64,000 nt of DNA from Isoetes taiwanensis (lineage: Eukaryota; Streptophyta; Lycopodiopsida; Isoetales; Isoetaceae). Below, piece after piece: positions 34,941-45,801 of the stretch. The stretch is taken from NCBI GenBank assembly GCA_021234155.1, contig JAJEKV010000026.1:434001-498000 (forward strand). The letters run 5' to 3'. Within the stretch, counting starts at the first letter, position 1. The number at the start of each line of letters is the position of its first letter. Under the pieces are notes generated by a model, which saw only the letters and a list, made by a program, of their open reading frames with translations, did not search any database and was not told the DNA's origin. The translations under genes and the position numbers were made by a program.

Positions 34941-36948
34941 GTTCTTTTTTTCCTTTCCCAAGTATGATGCAGGCAAATGTGGCTTCAGTATTTTTTAATG
35001 TATGAATATCGTGTCCATGGCATATCGTGTCCATGGCACATAATCCACCACACTGGAGCCCTCCGCCCTTCCTTTAGGCTTTGCTGGAAGGCCCGCTCGG
35101 CCGCTTGCTTGGCGCTTGAAGGTTGGGGTTGTCTAGGGCGTAGTGATGGATGGCGCACGGGAGGTGCGATGATGGGTGGCGCCCGGCCTGTGAGAGCGTG
35201 CTGGCGCAGGTGCACGAGAGCATGCCCGGATCGGTGGGCGCTTTAGTGAGGAGGCACCTCCACCGGGCGATTTCCACTGGCGGTTTCTCTGGCGCCGCCT
35301 TCCCCGCCTGGCGTCAAGGGCGATTGGCGTTGGGGGCGTCGGTTTTCCGGCACCCGGTTGTGAAGAAGAGGTTACGGTTCCGGTATGTTGGTGAAGTCTT
35401 GTCTGTTGGAGGTATGCTTATTGCTTTTTGCAATAGCATGGATTTTTGGATGCATAGTCATCCTGGCAACAGTTTTTTCCCAGGTGGTTTTTAATCTGGG
35501 CCATGGTGATTATGGTTTGTTCTGTGGGCTTCGGTCCTTGTTCTGGTTAGGGACTTCGGTCCCGTTTTGTACTTGTGGTCCCATAACCCGATTGGGTTCC
35601 GTGGACATTAAAAGTTTCTTCCTTCCTTCCTTCCTTCCTAAAGATAAGCCATCTATATTCCAAGGATTCTAGTCAATGCTACTGTGAAGAGTTGTCTAAA
35701 CGTGGTCCATAGTTTTCATGGCGGGGTGTTAATGCCATATGGATTGTTCCTCATGTGGCCTACTATATTCCCAAGAGTTTCACTTAGGTATAGCCATCTG
35801 TTTTCATAGGGTGGCCCTGTTATACTGACTTTTTGAAACTAATTTAACCCCTAAAGTATATAGTTCATCCCAAATAGTGATGAGAAAACCATCCTAATGG
35901 TACGCATATCTACGAAGAACGGTCGAAAAAACCCTCTATAGTTCCCAAAACATGTTCTTCATGCCCAACAAATGTGAGTCCTATGGGATCATATAGAACC
36001 ATTGTCTATCTATACTATAATATCTCCACTCTACTTCCAATTCTTTTTGTGAAATGTTTTATGTTAAGAATAATATGGTTGTTCTTGCACCACTTGATAT
36101 TTTCCCAGTGAAAGCCCCCTCTACTTAGGAAATTACCTAACACAAAGTGGACTTTATCAACTCAAGAAATGGCTTAGGCAATTACCTAACACAAAGTGGA
36201 CTTTATCAACTCAGAAAATGACTTATGAACTTCTACTTTTTTTTCTCCCAAATATGATGCCATAAAATGTGGCTTCAATATTTTTCAATGTAGGAGTATG
36301 GCGTCCATTGCATATCCTAAGAATAACCCATCTACATTTCAATGATTCTAGTCAATACTATTGTGAACAATTGTCTAAACATGGCAAATCAGTCGTTTTA
36401 ATGCCACATGGATTCTTGCTCACATGATCATATTCCGCAGAGTTTTCACTTATATTAATATAGAAAGGATGCCTATGATTTTGAAATATGAAGTATAAGT
36501 TCGCCTAAGGTTTTGGATTATGAAATATGGGGACTTATCTCTATATAGGTTTGCCTATGGTTTTAAAATATGAAATATAGAAACTCAAAACTCTACCAAA
36601 ATAATTTTTAATCCTAATAAGAATGCCTTAACCAATGCAACCAGTGAGCGAATGTGCTTATTTTTTCTATTGAATCTATATTATTTTTTATAATAACCCA
36701 TTCAATTGTTTTAGGGATATGGTCTATAGTCTCAGAAATGGTGATTTATGCATCCATATCAAACCCACACTGGAAACCCCTGTTATTGTGCTATATGTTC
36801 TAAATGAGGTGCGTCGTAGACTACCTCGGTCGTCAGCTTCGTCCATCCTATGGCCTTGATGATCTATACATCCATATCAAATCCCCCTGGAGCTTTTGTT
36901 GTTGTGCTACATAATTCGTGCACATGTTGTTTATACCTAATGCAACAC
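34941..36948 (+). repeat. Diverged precursor copies of the macro-repeat
   Basis: Landmarks of unit 1 recur here in the same order but much diverged: ATATGATGC..GCAAATGTGG with TCCATGGCATAT (34962-35030), TCTAGTCAATGCTA (35668), TTCCAATTCTTTTTGTGAAATG then GCACCACTTGATATTTTCC (36038-36110), TTACCTAACACAAAGTGGAC (twice, 36135 and 36182), ATATGATGCCATAAAATGTGG (36252) and TCTAGTCAATACTA (36348). This indicates older rounds of duplication of a 0.7-1 kb ancestor. Confidence 0.75.
35036..35636 (+). mobile_element. GC-rich retroposon with (TTCC)n tail, copy 1
   Basis: About 600 bp of GC-rich sequence ending ...TTCCGTGGACATTAAAAGTTT and a TTCC tract. The same sequence occurs inverted at 52765-53057 and 56923-57474. 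It splits a diverged repeat copy (TCCATGGCATAT before, AAGATAAGCCATCT after). No protein family recognised. Confidence 0.65.
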
Positions 36949-37634
36949 ATGTGAATCCCCTCGTATCATATTAAATCATTGACCATTTATAACATAATAT
37001 CTGTCTTCTGCCTGCAATTCCTTGGATTGTGTGTGAAATATTTTTTATATTAAGATAATTATAATTATTGTTTATCTTGCACTACTTGACATTTTCCTAT
37101 CAAAAACTCCCTTACTTGGCGATTACCTAACACAAGGTGGACACGATCAACTTATGAAATAGCTTATGAACTACCTTCTTTTCTTTTCTTTTTGAAATAT
37201 GATGCGAGCAAGTGTGGTTTAGATAGTTTTCTATCAAAGGTTTTCTGTGCAAGAGCATGATGTCCATGGCATATGTTAAAAATAAGACATCTATATCCCA
37301 ACAATTCTAGTCAATAAGAAGAGTTGTATAAATGTGGTGAATAGGTTTAATGCGAGAGTTCTAATGCTAGATTGATTCTTACTCATATGGCCCATCATAT
37401 TCCCCAAAGTTTTACTTATAATAAAGGGGATATACCATCTACTGTTCATAAGGTGGGTGGCCCTGGTATAATGACTTTTCAAAGTCTCCTAAAATATATT
37501 GTTTATGTAGCGATGAAAAAACCCTCTAATGGCAAGCATATCTATAAAAAATGTTCCAAAAACTCCTTATTTCTGTATGCCAACAAATGTGAATTACCCC
37601 AGATCATATTTTATAACATAATATCTCCACTCTT

Positions 37635-37712
37635 CTTGCAATTCCTTGGATTTTTTGTGTGGAATTTTTTTTTTCTCAAGATATTTGACACAAAAATCCA
37701 AGGAATTGCAAG
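37635..37712. repeat. Hairpin 1 of the macro-repeat
   Basis: CTTGCAATTCCTTGGATTTTT and its complement form a stem of over 20 bp with a T-rich loop. A third, degenerate direct copy of the arm follows (GCATTTCCTCGGATTTTTGTG). Preserved in units 1-3 and 5-7, and in unit 4 before its deletion. Confidence 0.85.
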
Positions 37713-38350
37713 TAGAATGGAGGTATCAGTAGAGTGCATTTCCTCGGATTTTTGTGTCGAATATTTTTTATTAAGAGATGGGGGGATTGGAGGATGGGCT
37801 CATTAAAAAGCTTGTTCTAAGAGGCCTTCGCGGTATCTATTTTGTTAGAATTTGCCATCAAAGGGCTGAATTTAGGTCTTTTTAATTTTGGTCTCTTTGA
37901 GTAGAGATGGAAAAGACAAATCGCATCATTCGAGGTCCGGTGGCGACAAAATGACATGAGTCTACCGCTAGCTTGGCGATATGTGGCCTTTCAATTCTTT
38001 GTGCAAAAAAAAAAGATAAATAATCCAGTTGGAAGTTCTTTGCCTCTAATGGTGGCTGCTCTAATGGTTCTTGAAGAAGAAGATTTTTCTCTCTTGCAAG
38101 ACACTGGGAGTAACGGAGTGGAAATTAATGGGCATATGCAGCAAACAGGTAAAAATTCCAGCTAATAACCATCATTCATTTAAATTCCAAAAGCATGACA
38201 CTTTTGCATAACCATTTTTGAATGTAGTGTTGTGGTGTATGAGATGTTGTGCAAGGATACAAGTTTTACTGGGTGCCGCCAGCGAAGATTTTATCAGAAA
38301 GACAAAATTCGCCAAAAATTTCGAGCCCCACTTTTTTCTTTTTGATTGGA

Positions 38351-38449
38351 GAATTCTACTCAGCAGAAAGTTTCGAGATGGAATTTTCTGCAGCTGGCTG
38401 CGGCCACCAGAAAATTCCACCTCAAACTTTCTGCTGAGCAGAATTATTC
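38351..38449. repeat. Hairpin 2 of the macro-repeat
   Basis: A 40-nt left arm (GAATTCTACTCAGCAGAAAG...) and a 42-nt right arm pair with few mismatches around the 17-nt loop CAGCTGGCTGCGGCCAC. Present in units 1, 3 and 5, altered in 2 and 6, and cut through in unit 4 by its deletion. Confidence 0.88.
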
Positions 38450-39403
38450 ATTCCATATATAACTCAGTTTCTAATTTTTTTCATTTTTGTTTTTGTCCAT
38501 TGCTAATTTTTTCGTGCCACAATCCTTTTGGATGGTTACATGGTTTCATTGTTACATTCTATTATGAAATGTATCCTTTGTGCTAACAAGTTTTCATTGT
38601 TGAACGCAAATTAAAAAGTGTAACAGGAATGCAATCTTTTGTATTCTAGTCAATGAATCTACAAAACAATGGATAGCTATTTTGTTGCAAGAGAGATAGA
38701 AAAAGAAGTTAAAGATGAAAGAAAGACTTTGATGTGAAGATCGAAGGAGAAGATGCCTTTAATAATATGACAAGGATACAAAGCAAATTGTACGTTCCTT
38801 TTCTGAAATAAGAAATTGTACTTTCATGAAGCTATCTATAGTCATAGTAGGTTAAAGAAAGGGGGAAAGAATAATTTATGAACCATTCTTCTTATCTAGA
38901 AGGCACAAAGGAATAATGATTTAAATATTTGATAGCACTAGAACCTCTGATATGCCACACAACTCTCATACTCTCAAATCCCTAAGTAAATCTAGCAAGT
39001 TTCCTTTTAATGAATACAACTAACACCATCTTTCAGGAAAACCAAGTATCCACATGCCAGGAGACGTGGATAGGCTAGAATTTCAAAGATTGTTGTTTTG
39101 GGAGGGGGTTGGGGTTAGACGAGCCTGCCTACTAATAATATGCTAGATTGAATTAAGAAAAAAGAATATCATGATACTAGATACTTGATTTTCTTGACAG
39201 ATGGTGTTAATTGTATTCACTAAGAAGAAACTTGCTAGATTTAGTTAGGGATTTGAGAGTATGAGAGTTGTGTATGGTACATCAGAGGTTCTAGTGCTAT
39301 CAAATATTTGCGACTAATGAGTATCTTGCGTGAGACATTTAATGAAGAAATATACACATCTTAGTTTGAAGAGCAAGAATTCTTTATAGAGCCAATATTG
39401 ATA

Positions 39404-40529
39404 TTTTTTTTTTTTTTGTTAAAGGACGTCATACTTTATAATCAAAGAATCAAATACAAGTATAAGTGCAAAGACAGGAATAAAATCTCAATGGATAAGC
39501 AAAGATCCAATAGAATGAAGCAACCTACCTAAGCATAAAAGCGCACATCCAAATACTCCTCAAAGATTAATGCGCCTCTTATGAGGGGCAAGTGAAGAAC
39601 AATGGTGCGATTTAACAATTTGAATTTTTTGCTTCTTGGCTTTCTTGGAGAACATTGTTAACATCCAAACCTTTAAAGATTACCGGTCTTAGTCTTTTTA
39701 GATAGTCCAAAGCAACCACCCTTTGCAAGATGAAAAGCCCACGGCTTTGTAACTCCGTTCGAGTACTTGGGTAAATTGCCAAGTGCACTTGTTGACTTGT
39801 GAATGAAGAGAGAACAACCACGCCCATACACGCAATGCGAGGTGATCACATATAAAAAGCAATATTCAATGGTCTCAGATTCACGCTTGCATATTGGACA
39901 ATGATCTGATATTCTAGGGTTAAACTTATGGGCAAGCATGTTAACCCAAAGACATTGATGAAGAATCTGCCACCAAAGAACTGCCACTTTAGGATGAAGT
40001 AGCTTATCCCATGCCCAAGACCACATCTGCTGCTATTGAAGAGGATGGAGTTGAAGGGGCCACTTATTAGAAGAAGAAAGAATATCAGTATCAAGCAATA
40101 ACTTATATATAGACTTCGCAAGTTTGCACTGCTTAACCTCATGAAAAGCCCATATCAAATTATCTTCTTGGTGTGACAGAATAGGTTGTAGATAGTCAAT
40201 AACTTTTTGCCAAAAAGCTCTATCCCCGTCCCAACAAAAACTTCAGTTGAAACGCCTCCTATGACAACAGCTGGCCTGAGTCATACCATGCTGCAATTGT
40301 TAAGATTCCCGCCATTTTTCAATGTCATTGAGTCAATGGGTGTACTGTAAAGCAAAGTGGTGCATTGTCTGTAGGGGATCCACCAACAAGGTGCATTCAA
40401 CTGAGCACAAGCAGTTGGACTGATATGAAATAATGTTTTGACTGTGTGCCAGGAATCTAATAATCCCATTAAAAATGGAGAAGCATTATGATAAGACCGC
40501 AACTCATAAAATAGAGTCCATGGAGCATC
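39404..40529 (-). mobile_element. 5'-truncated LINE carried in unit 1
   Basis: Poly(T) at 39404-39418 is the tail end. The minus strand encodes the zf-RVT region of a LINE ORF2: WDKLLHPKVAVLWWQILHQC, then HCPICKRESETIEYCF. Upstream is APWTLFYELRSYHNASPFLMG. The 5' end coincides with the unit junction, so truncation of the LINE and the breakpoint of the tandem duplication are the same position. Confidence 0.85.
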
Positions 40530-43500
40530 ATGTGAATCCCCTCGTATCATATTAAATCATTGACCATTTATAACATAATATCTCTCTTCTGCCTGCAATT
40601 CCTTGGATTGTGTGTGAAATATTTTTTATATTAAGATAATTATAATTATTGTTTATCTTGCACTACTTGACATTTTCCTATCAAAAACTCCCTTACTTGG
40701 CGATTACCTAACACAAGGTGGACACGATCAACTTAGGAAATAGCTTATGAACTACCTTCTTTTCTTTTCTTTTTGAAATATGATGCGAGCAAGTGTGGTT
40801 TAGATAGTTTTCTATCAAAGGTTTTCTGTGCAAGAGCATGATGTCCATGGCATATGTTAAAAATAAGACATCTATATCCCAACAATTCTAGTCAATAAGA
40901 AGAGTTGTATAAATGTGGTGAATAGGTTTAATGCGAGAGTTCTAATGCTAGATTGATTCTTACTCATATGGCCCATCATATTCCCCAAAGTTTTACTTAT
41001 AATAAAGGGGATATACCATCTACTGTTCATAAGGTGGGTGGCCCTGGTATAATGACTTTTCAAAGTCTCCTAAAATATATTGTTTATGTAGCGATGAAAA
41101 AACCCTCTAATGGCAAGCATATCTATAAAAAATGTTCCAAAAACTCCTTATTTCTATATGCCAACAAATGTGAATTACCCAGATCATATTTTATAACATA
41201 ATATCTCCACTCTTCTTGCAATTCCTTGGATTTTTTGTGTGGAATTTTTTTTTTCTCAAGATATTTGACACAAAAATCCAAGGAATTGCAAGTAGAATGG
41301 AGGTATCGATGAGAGTGCATTTCCTCGGATTTTTTGTGTCAATATTTTTATTAAGAGATGGGGGGATTGGAGGATGGGCTCATTAAAAAGCTTGTTCTAA
41401 GAGGCCTTCGCGGTATCTATTTTGTTAGAATTTGCCATCAAAGGGCTGAATTTAGGTCTTTTTAATTTTGGTCTCTTTGAGTAGAGATGGAAAAGACAAA
41501 TACTGCATCATTCAGGGTCCGTGGCGACAAAATGACATGAGTCTACCGCTAGCTTGGCGATATGTGGCCTTTCAATTGTTGTAAAAAAAAAAGATAAATA
41601 ATCCGGTTGGAAGTTCTTTGCCTCTAATGGTGGCTGCTCTAATGGTTCTTGAAGAAGAAGATTTTTCTCTCTTGCAAGACACTGGGAGTAACGGAGTGGA
41701 AATTAATGGGCATATGGAGCAAACAGGTAAAAATTCCAGCTAATAACCATCATTCATTTAAATTCAAAAGCATGACACTTTTGCATAACCATTTTTGAAT
41801 GTAGTGTTGTGGTGTATGAGATGTTGTGCAAGGATACAAGTTTCTTGGAGTGCCTTGCCAAATAAGATTTTATCGAGAAAGACAAAATTCGCCAAAAATT
41901 TCGAACCCCACTTTTTTTCTTTTTGATTGGAGAATTCTACTCGTGAGAAAGTTTGAGATGGAATTTTCTCGCGGTGGGTCATGACCACCGAGAAAATTCC
42001 ACCTCAAACTTTTCTGCTGAGCAATTATTCATTCCATATATAACTTTCGGTTTCTAATTTTTCATTTTGTTTTTGTCCATTGCTAATTTTTTTCGTGCCA
42101 CAATCCTTTTGGATGGTTACATGGTTTCATTGTTACATTCTATTATGAAATGTATCCTTTGTGCTAACAAGTTTTCATTGTTGAACGCAAATTAAAAAAG
42201 TGTAACAGGAATGCAATCTTTTGTATTCTAGTCAATGAACCTACAAAACAATGGATAGCTATTTTGTTGCAAGAGAGATAGAAAAAAGAAGTTAAAGATG
42301 AAAGAAAGACTTTGATGTGAAGATCGAAGGAGAAGATGCCTTTAATAATATGACAAGGATACAAAGCAAATTGTACGTTCCTTTTCTGAAATAAGAAATT
42401 GTACTTTCATGAAGCTATCTATAGTCATAGTAGGTTAAAGAAAGGGGAAAGAATAAGTTATGAACCATTCTTCTTATCTAGAAGGCACAAAGGAATAATG
42501 ATTTAAATATTTGATAGCACTAGAACCTCGATATGCCACACAACTCTCATACTCTCAAATCCCTAAGTAAATCTAGCAAGTTTCCTTTTAATGAATACAA
42601 CTAACACCATCTTCGGGGAAAACCAAGTATCCACATGCCGGGAGACGTGGATAGGCTAGAATTTCAAAGATTGTTGTTTTGGGAGGGGTTGGGGTTAAGC
42701 GAGCCTACTAATAATATGCTAGATTGAATTAAGAGAAAAAGAATATCATGATACTAGATACTTGATTTTCTTGGCGGGGATGGTGTTAATTGTATTCACT
42801 AAGAAGAAACTTGCTAGATTTAGTTAGGGATTTGAGAGTATGAGAGTTGTGTATGGTACATCGAGGTTCTAGTGCTATCAAATATTTTGACTAATGAGTA
42901 TCTTGCGTAGACATTTAATGAAGAAATATACACATCTTAGTTTGAAGAGCAAGAATTCTTTATAGAGCCAATATTGATGTTTTTTTTTTTTTGTTAAAGG
43001 ACGCCATACTTTATAATCAAAGAATCAAATACAAGTATAAGTGCAAAGAGGGGAATAAAATCTCAGCCGGATAAGCAAAGATCCACGAATGAAGCAACCT
43101 ACCTAAGCATAAAAAAGCACATCCAAATACTCCTCAAAGATTAATCGCCTCTTATGAGGGGCAAGTGAAGAACAATGGTACGACTTAACAATTTGAATTT
43201 TTGCTTCTTGGCTTCTTGGAGACCGTTAACATCCAAACCTTTAAAGATTACCAATCTTCGTCTTTTTTAGATAGTCCAAAGCAACCACCCTGCTGCAAGA
43301 TGAAAAGCCCGGCTTTGTAACTCCGATTCGAAAGTACTTGGGTAAATTGCCAAGTGCACTTGTTGACTTGTGAATGATGAGAGAACAACCACGCCCATAC
43401 CGTGGAGGTGATCACATATAAAAAAGCAATATTCAATGGTCTGATTCACGCTTGCATATTGGACAATGATCCGATATTCTAGGGTTAAACTTATGGGCAA

Positions 43501-44095
43501 GCATGTTAACCCAAAGACATTGATGAAGAATCGCCACCAAAGAAGCGCCACTTTAGGATGAAGTAGCTTATCCCATGCCCAAGACCACATCCGGCCGCTA
43601 TTGAAGAGGATGGAGTTGAAGGGGCCACTTATTAGAAGGAGAAAGAATATCGATTATCAAGCAATAACTTATATATAGACTTCGCAAGTTTACCTTCGCT
43701 TAACCTCATGAAAAGCCCATATCAAATTACCTTCTTGGTGTGACGAGAATAGGTTGTAGATAGTCAATAACTTTTTGCCAAAAGCTCTATCCCGTCCCAA
43801 CAAAAACTTCGGTTGAAACGCCTCCTATGACAACGGTGGCCCGAGTCATACCATCTTTTACAATTGTTAAGATTCCGCCATTTTTCAATGTCATTGAGTC
43901 AATGGGTGTCTTGTAAAAGCAAAGTGGTGCATTGTGCGTAGGGGATCCACCAACAAGATGCATTCAACCGAGCACAAGCAAATTTGGGTGATATGAAATA
44001 ATGTTTTGATTTGGTGCCGGGAATCTAATAATCCCATTAAAATGGAGAAGCATTATGATAAGACCGAACTCATAAAATAGAGTCCATGGAGCATC
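40530..44095 (+). repeat. Macro-repeat unit 2 (3,566 bp)
   Basis: Nearly collinear with unit 1, but many CAG/CTG triplets are replaced by CGG, CCG or small indels; flanking bases are unchanged. The LINE part starts at the T-run 42979-42992. Confidence 0.92.
42979..44095 (-). mobile_element. LINE 3' end in unit 2
   Basis: Same insertion as in unit 1, with the zf-RVT frame broken by multiple small indels at CAG/CTG sites. Confidence 0.85.
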
Positions 44096-45801
44096 ATGTG
44101 AATCCCCTCGTATCATATTAAATCATTGACCATTTATAACATAATATCTCTCTTCTGCCTGCAATTCCTTGGATTGTGTGTGAAATATTTTTTATATTAA
44201 GATAATTATAATTATTGTTTATCTTGCACTACTTGACATTTTCCTATCAAACACTCCCTTACTTGGCGATTACCTAACACAAGGTGGACACGATCAACTT
44301 AGGAAATAGCTTATGAACTACCTTCTTTTCTTTTCTTTTTGAAATATGATGCGAGCAAGTGTGGTTTAGATAGTTTTCTATCAAATGTTTTCTGTGCAAG
44401 AGCATGATGTCCATGGCATATGTTAAAAATAAGACATCTATATCCCAACAATTCTAGTCAATAAGAAGAGTTGTATAAATGTGGTGAATAGGTTTAATGC
44501 GAGAGTTCTAATGCTAGATTGATTCTTACTCATATGGCCCATCATATTCCCCAAAGTTTTACTTATAATAAAGGGGATATACCATCTACTGTTCATAAGG
44601 TGGGTGGCCTTGGTATAATGACTTTTCAAAGTCAACACCTAAAATATATTGTTTATGTAGCGATGAAAAAACCCTCTAATGGCAAGCATATCTATAAAAA
44701 ATGTTCCAAAAACTCCTTATAGTTGCATCCACATGTTCTGTATGCCAACAAATGTGAATTACCCCAGATCATATTTTATAACATAATATCTCCACTCTTC
44801 TTGCAATTCCTTGGATTTTTTGTGTGGAATTTTTTTTTTTATCAAGATATTTGACACAAAAATCCAAGGAATTGCAAGTAGAATGGAGGTATCAGTAGAG
44901 TGCATTTCCTCGGATTTTTGTGTCGAATGTTTTTTATTAAGAGATGGGGGGATTGGAGGATGGGCTCATTAAAAAGCTTGTTCTAAGAGGCCTTCGCGGT
45001 ATCTATTTTGTTAGAATTTGCCATCAAAGGGCTGAATTTAGGACTTTTTAATTTTGGTCTCTTTGAGTAGAGATGGAAAAGACAAATACTGCATCATTCA
45101 GGGTCCGTGGCGACAAAATGACATGAGTCTACCGCTAGCTTGGCGATATGTGGCCTTTCAATTGTTGTGCAAAAAAAGATAAATAATCCAGTTGGAAGTT
45201 CTTTGCCTCTAATGGTGGCTGCTCTAATGGTTCTTGAAGAAGAAGATTTTTCTCTCTTGCAAGACACTGGGAGTAACGGAGTGGAAATTAATGGGCATAT
45301 GCAGCAAACAGGTAAAAATTCCAGCTAATGACCATCATTCATTTAAATTCCAAAAGCATGACACTTTTGCATAACCATTTTTGAATGTAGTGTTGTGGTG
45401 TATGAGATGTTGTGCAAGGATACAAGTTTTACTGGGTGCCGCCAGCGAAGATTTTATCAGAAAGACAAAATTCGCCAAAAATTTCGAGCCCCACTTTTTT
45501 CTTTTTGATTGGAGAATTCTACTCAGCAGAAAGTTTCGAGATGGAATTTTCTGCAGCTGGCTGCGGCCACCAGAAAATTCCACCTCAAACTTTCTGCTGA
45601 GCAGAATTATTCATTCCATATATAACTCAGTTTCTAATTTTTCATTTTTGTTTTTGTCCATTGCTAATTTTTTCGTGCCACAATCCTTTTGGATGGTTAC
45701 ATGGTTTCATTGTTACATTCTATTATGAAATGTATCCTTTGTGCTAACAAGTTTTCATTGTTGAACGCAAATTAAAAAGTGTAACAGGAATGCAATCTTT
45801 T

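Larger units (their letters stand above)
36949..40529 (+). repeat. Macro-repeat unit 1 (3,581 bp)
   Basis: Begins ATGTGAATCCCCTCGTATCA and ends ...GTCCATGGAGCATC, the truncated end of a minus-strand LINE. Contents in order: AT-rich leader, hairpin 1 (37635-37712), hairpin 2 (38351-38449), non-coding DNA, LINE 3' end from 39404. Internal homology between the unit start and 37589 shows that the unit itself arose by duplication. Open frames in the unit outside the LINE show no family resemblance. Its LINE half is altered at several CAG/CTG sites relative to unit 3. Confidence 0.92.

Noticed and set aside
40530-44095. Methyl-CHG deamination as the cause of the CAG/CTG differences
   Set aside because: It predicts CAG to TAG/CAA and CTG to TTG/CTA. 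Most observed changes are to CGG/CCG or are indels.
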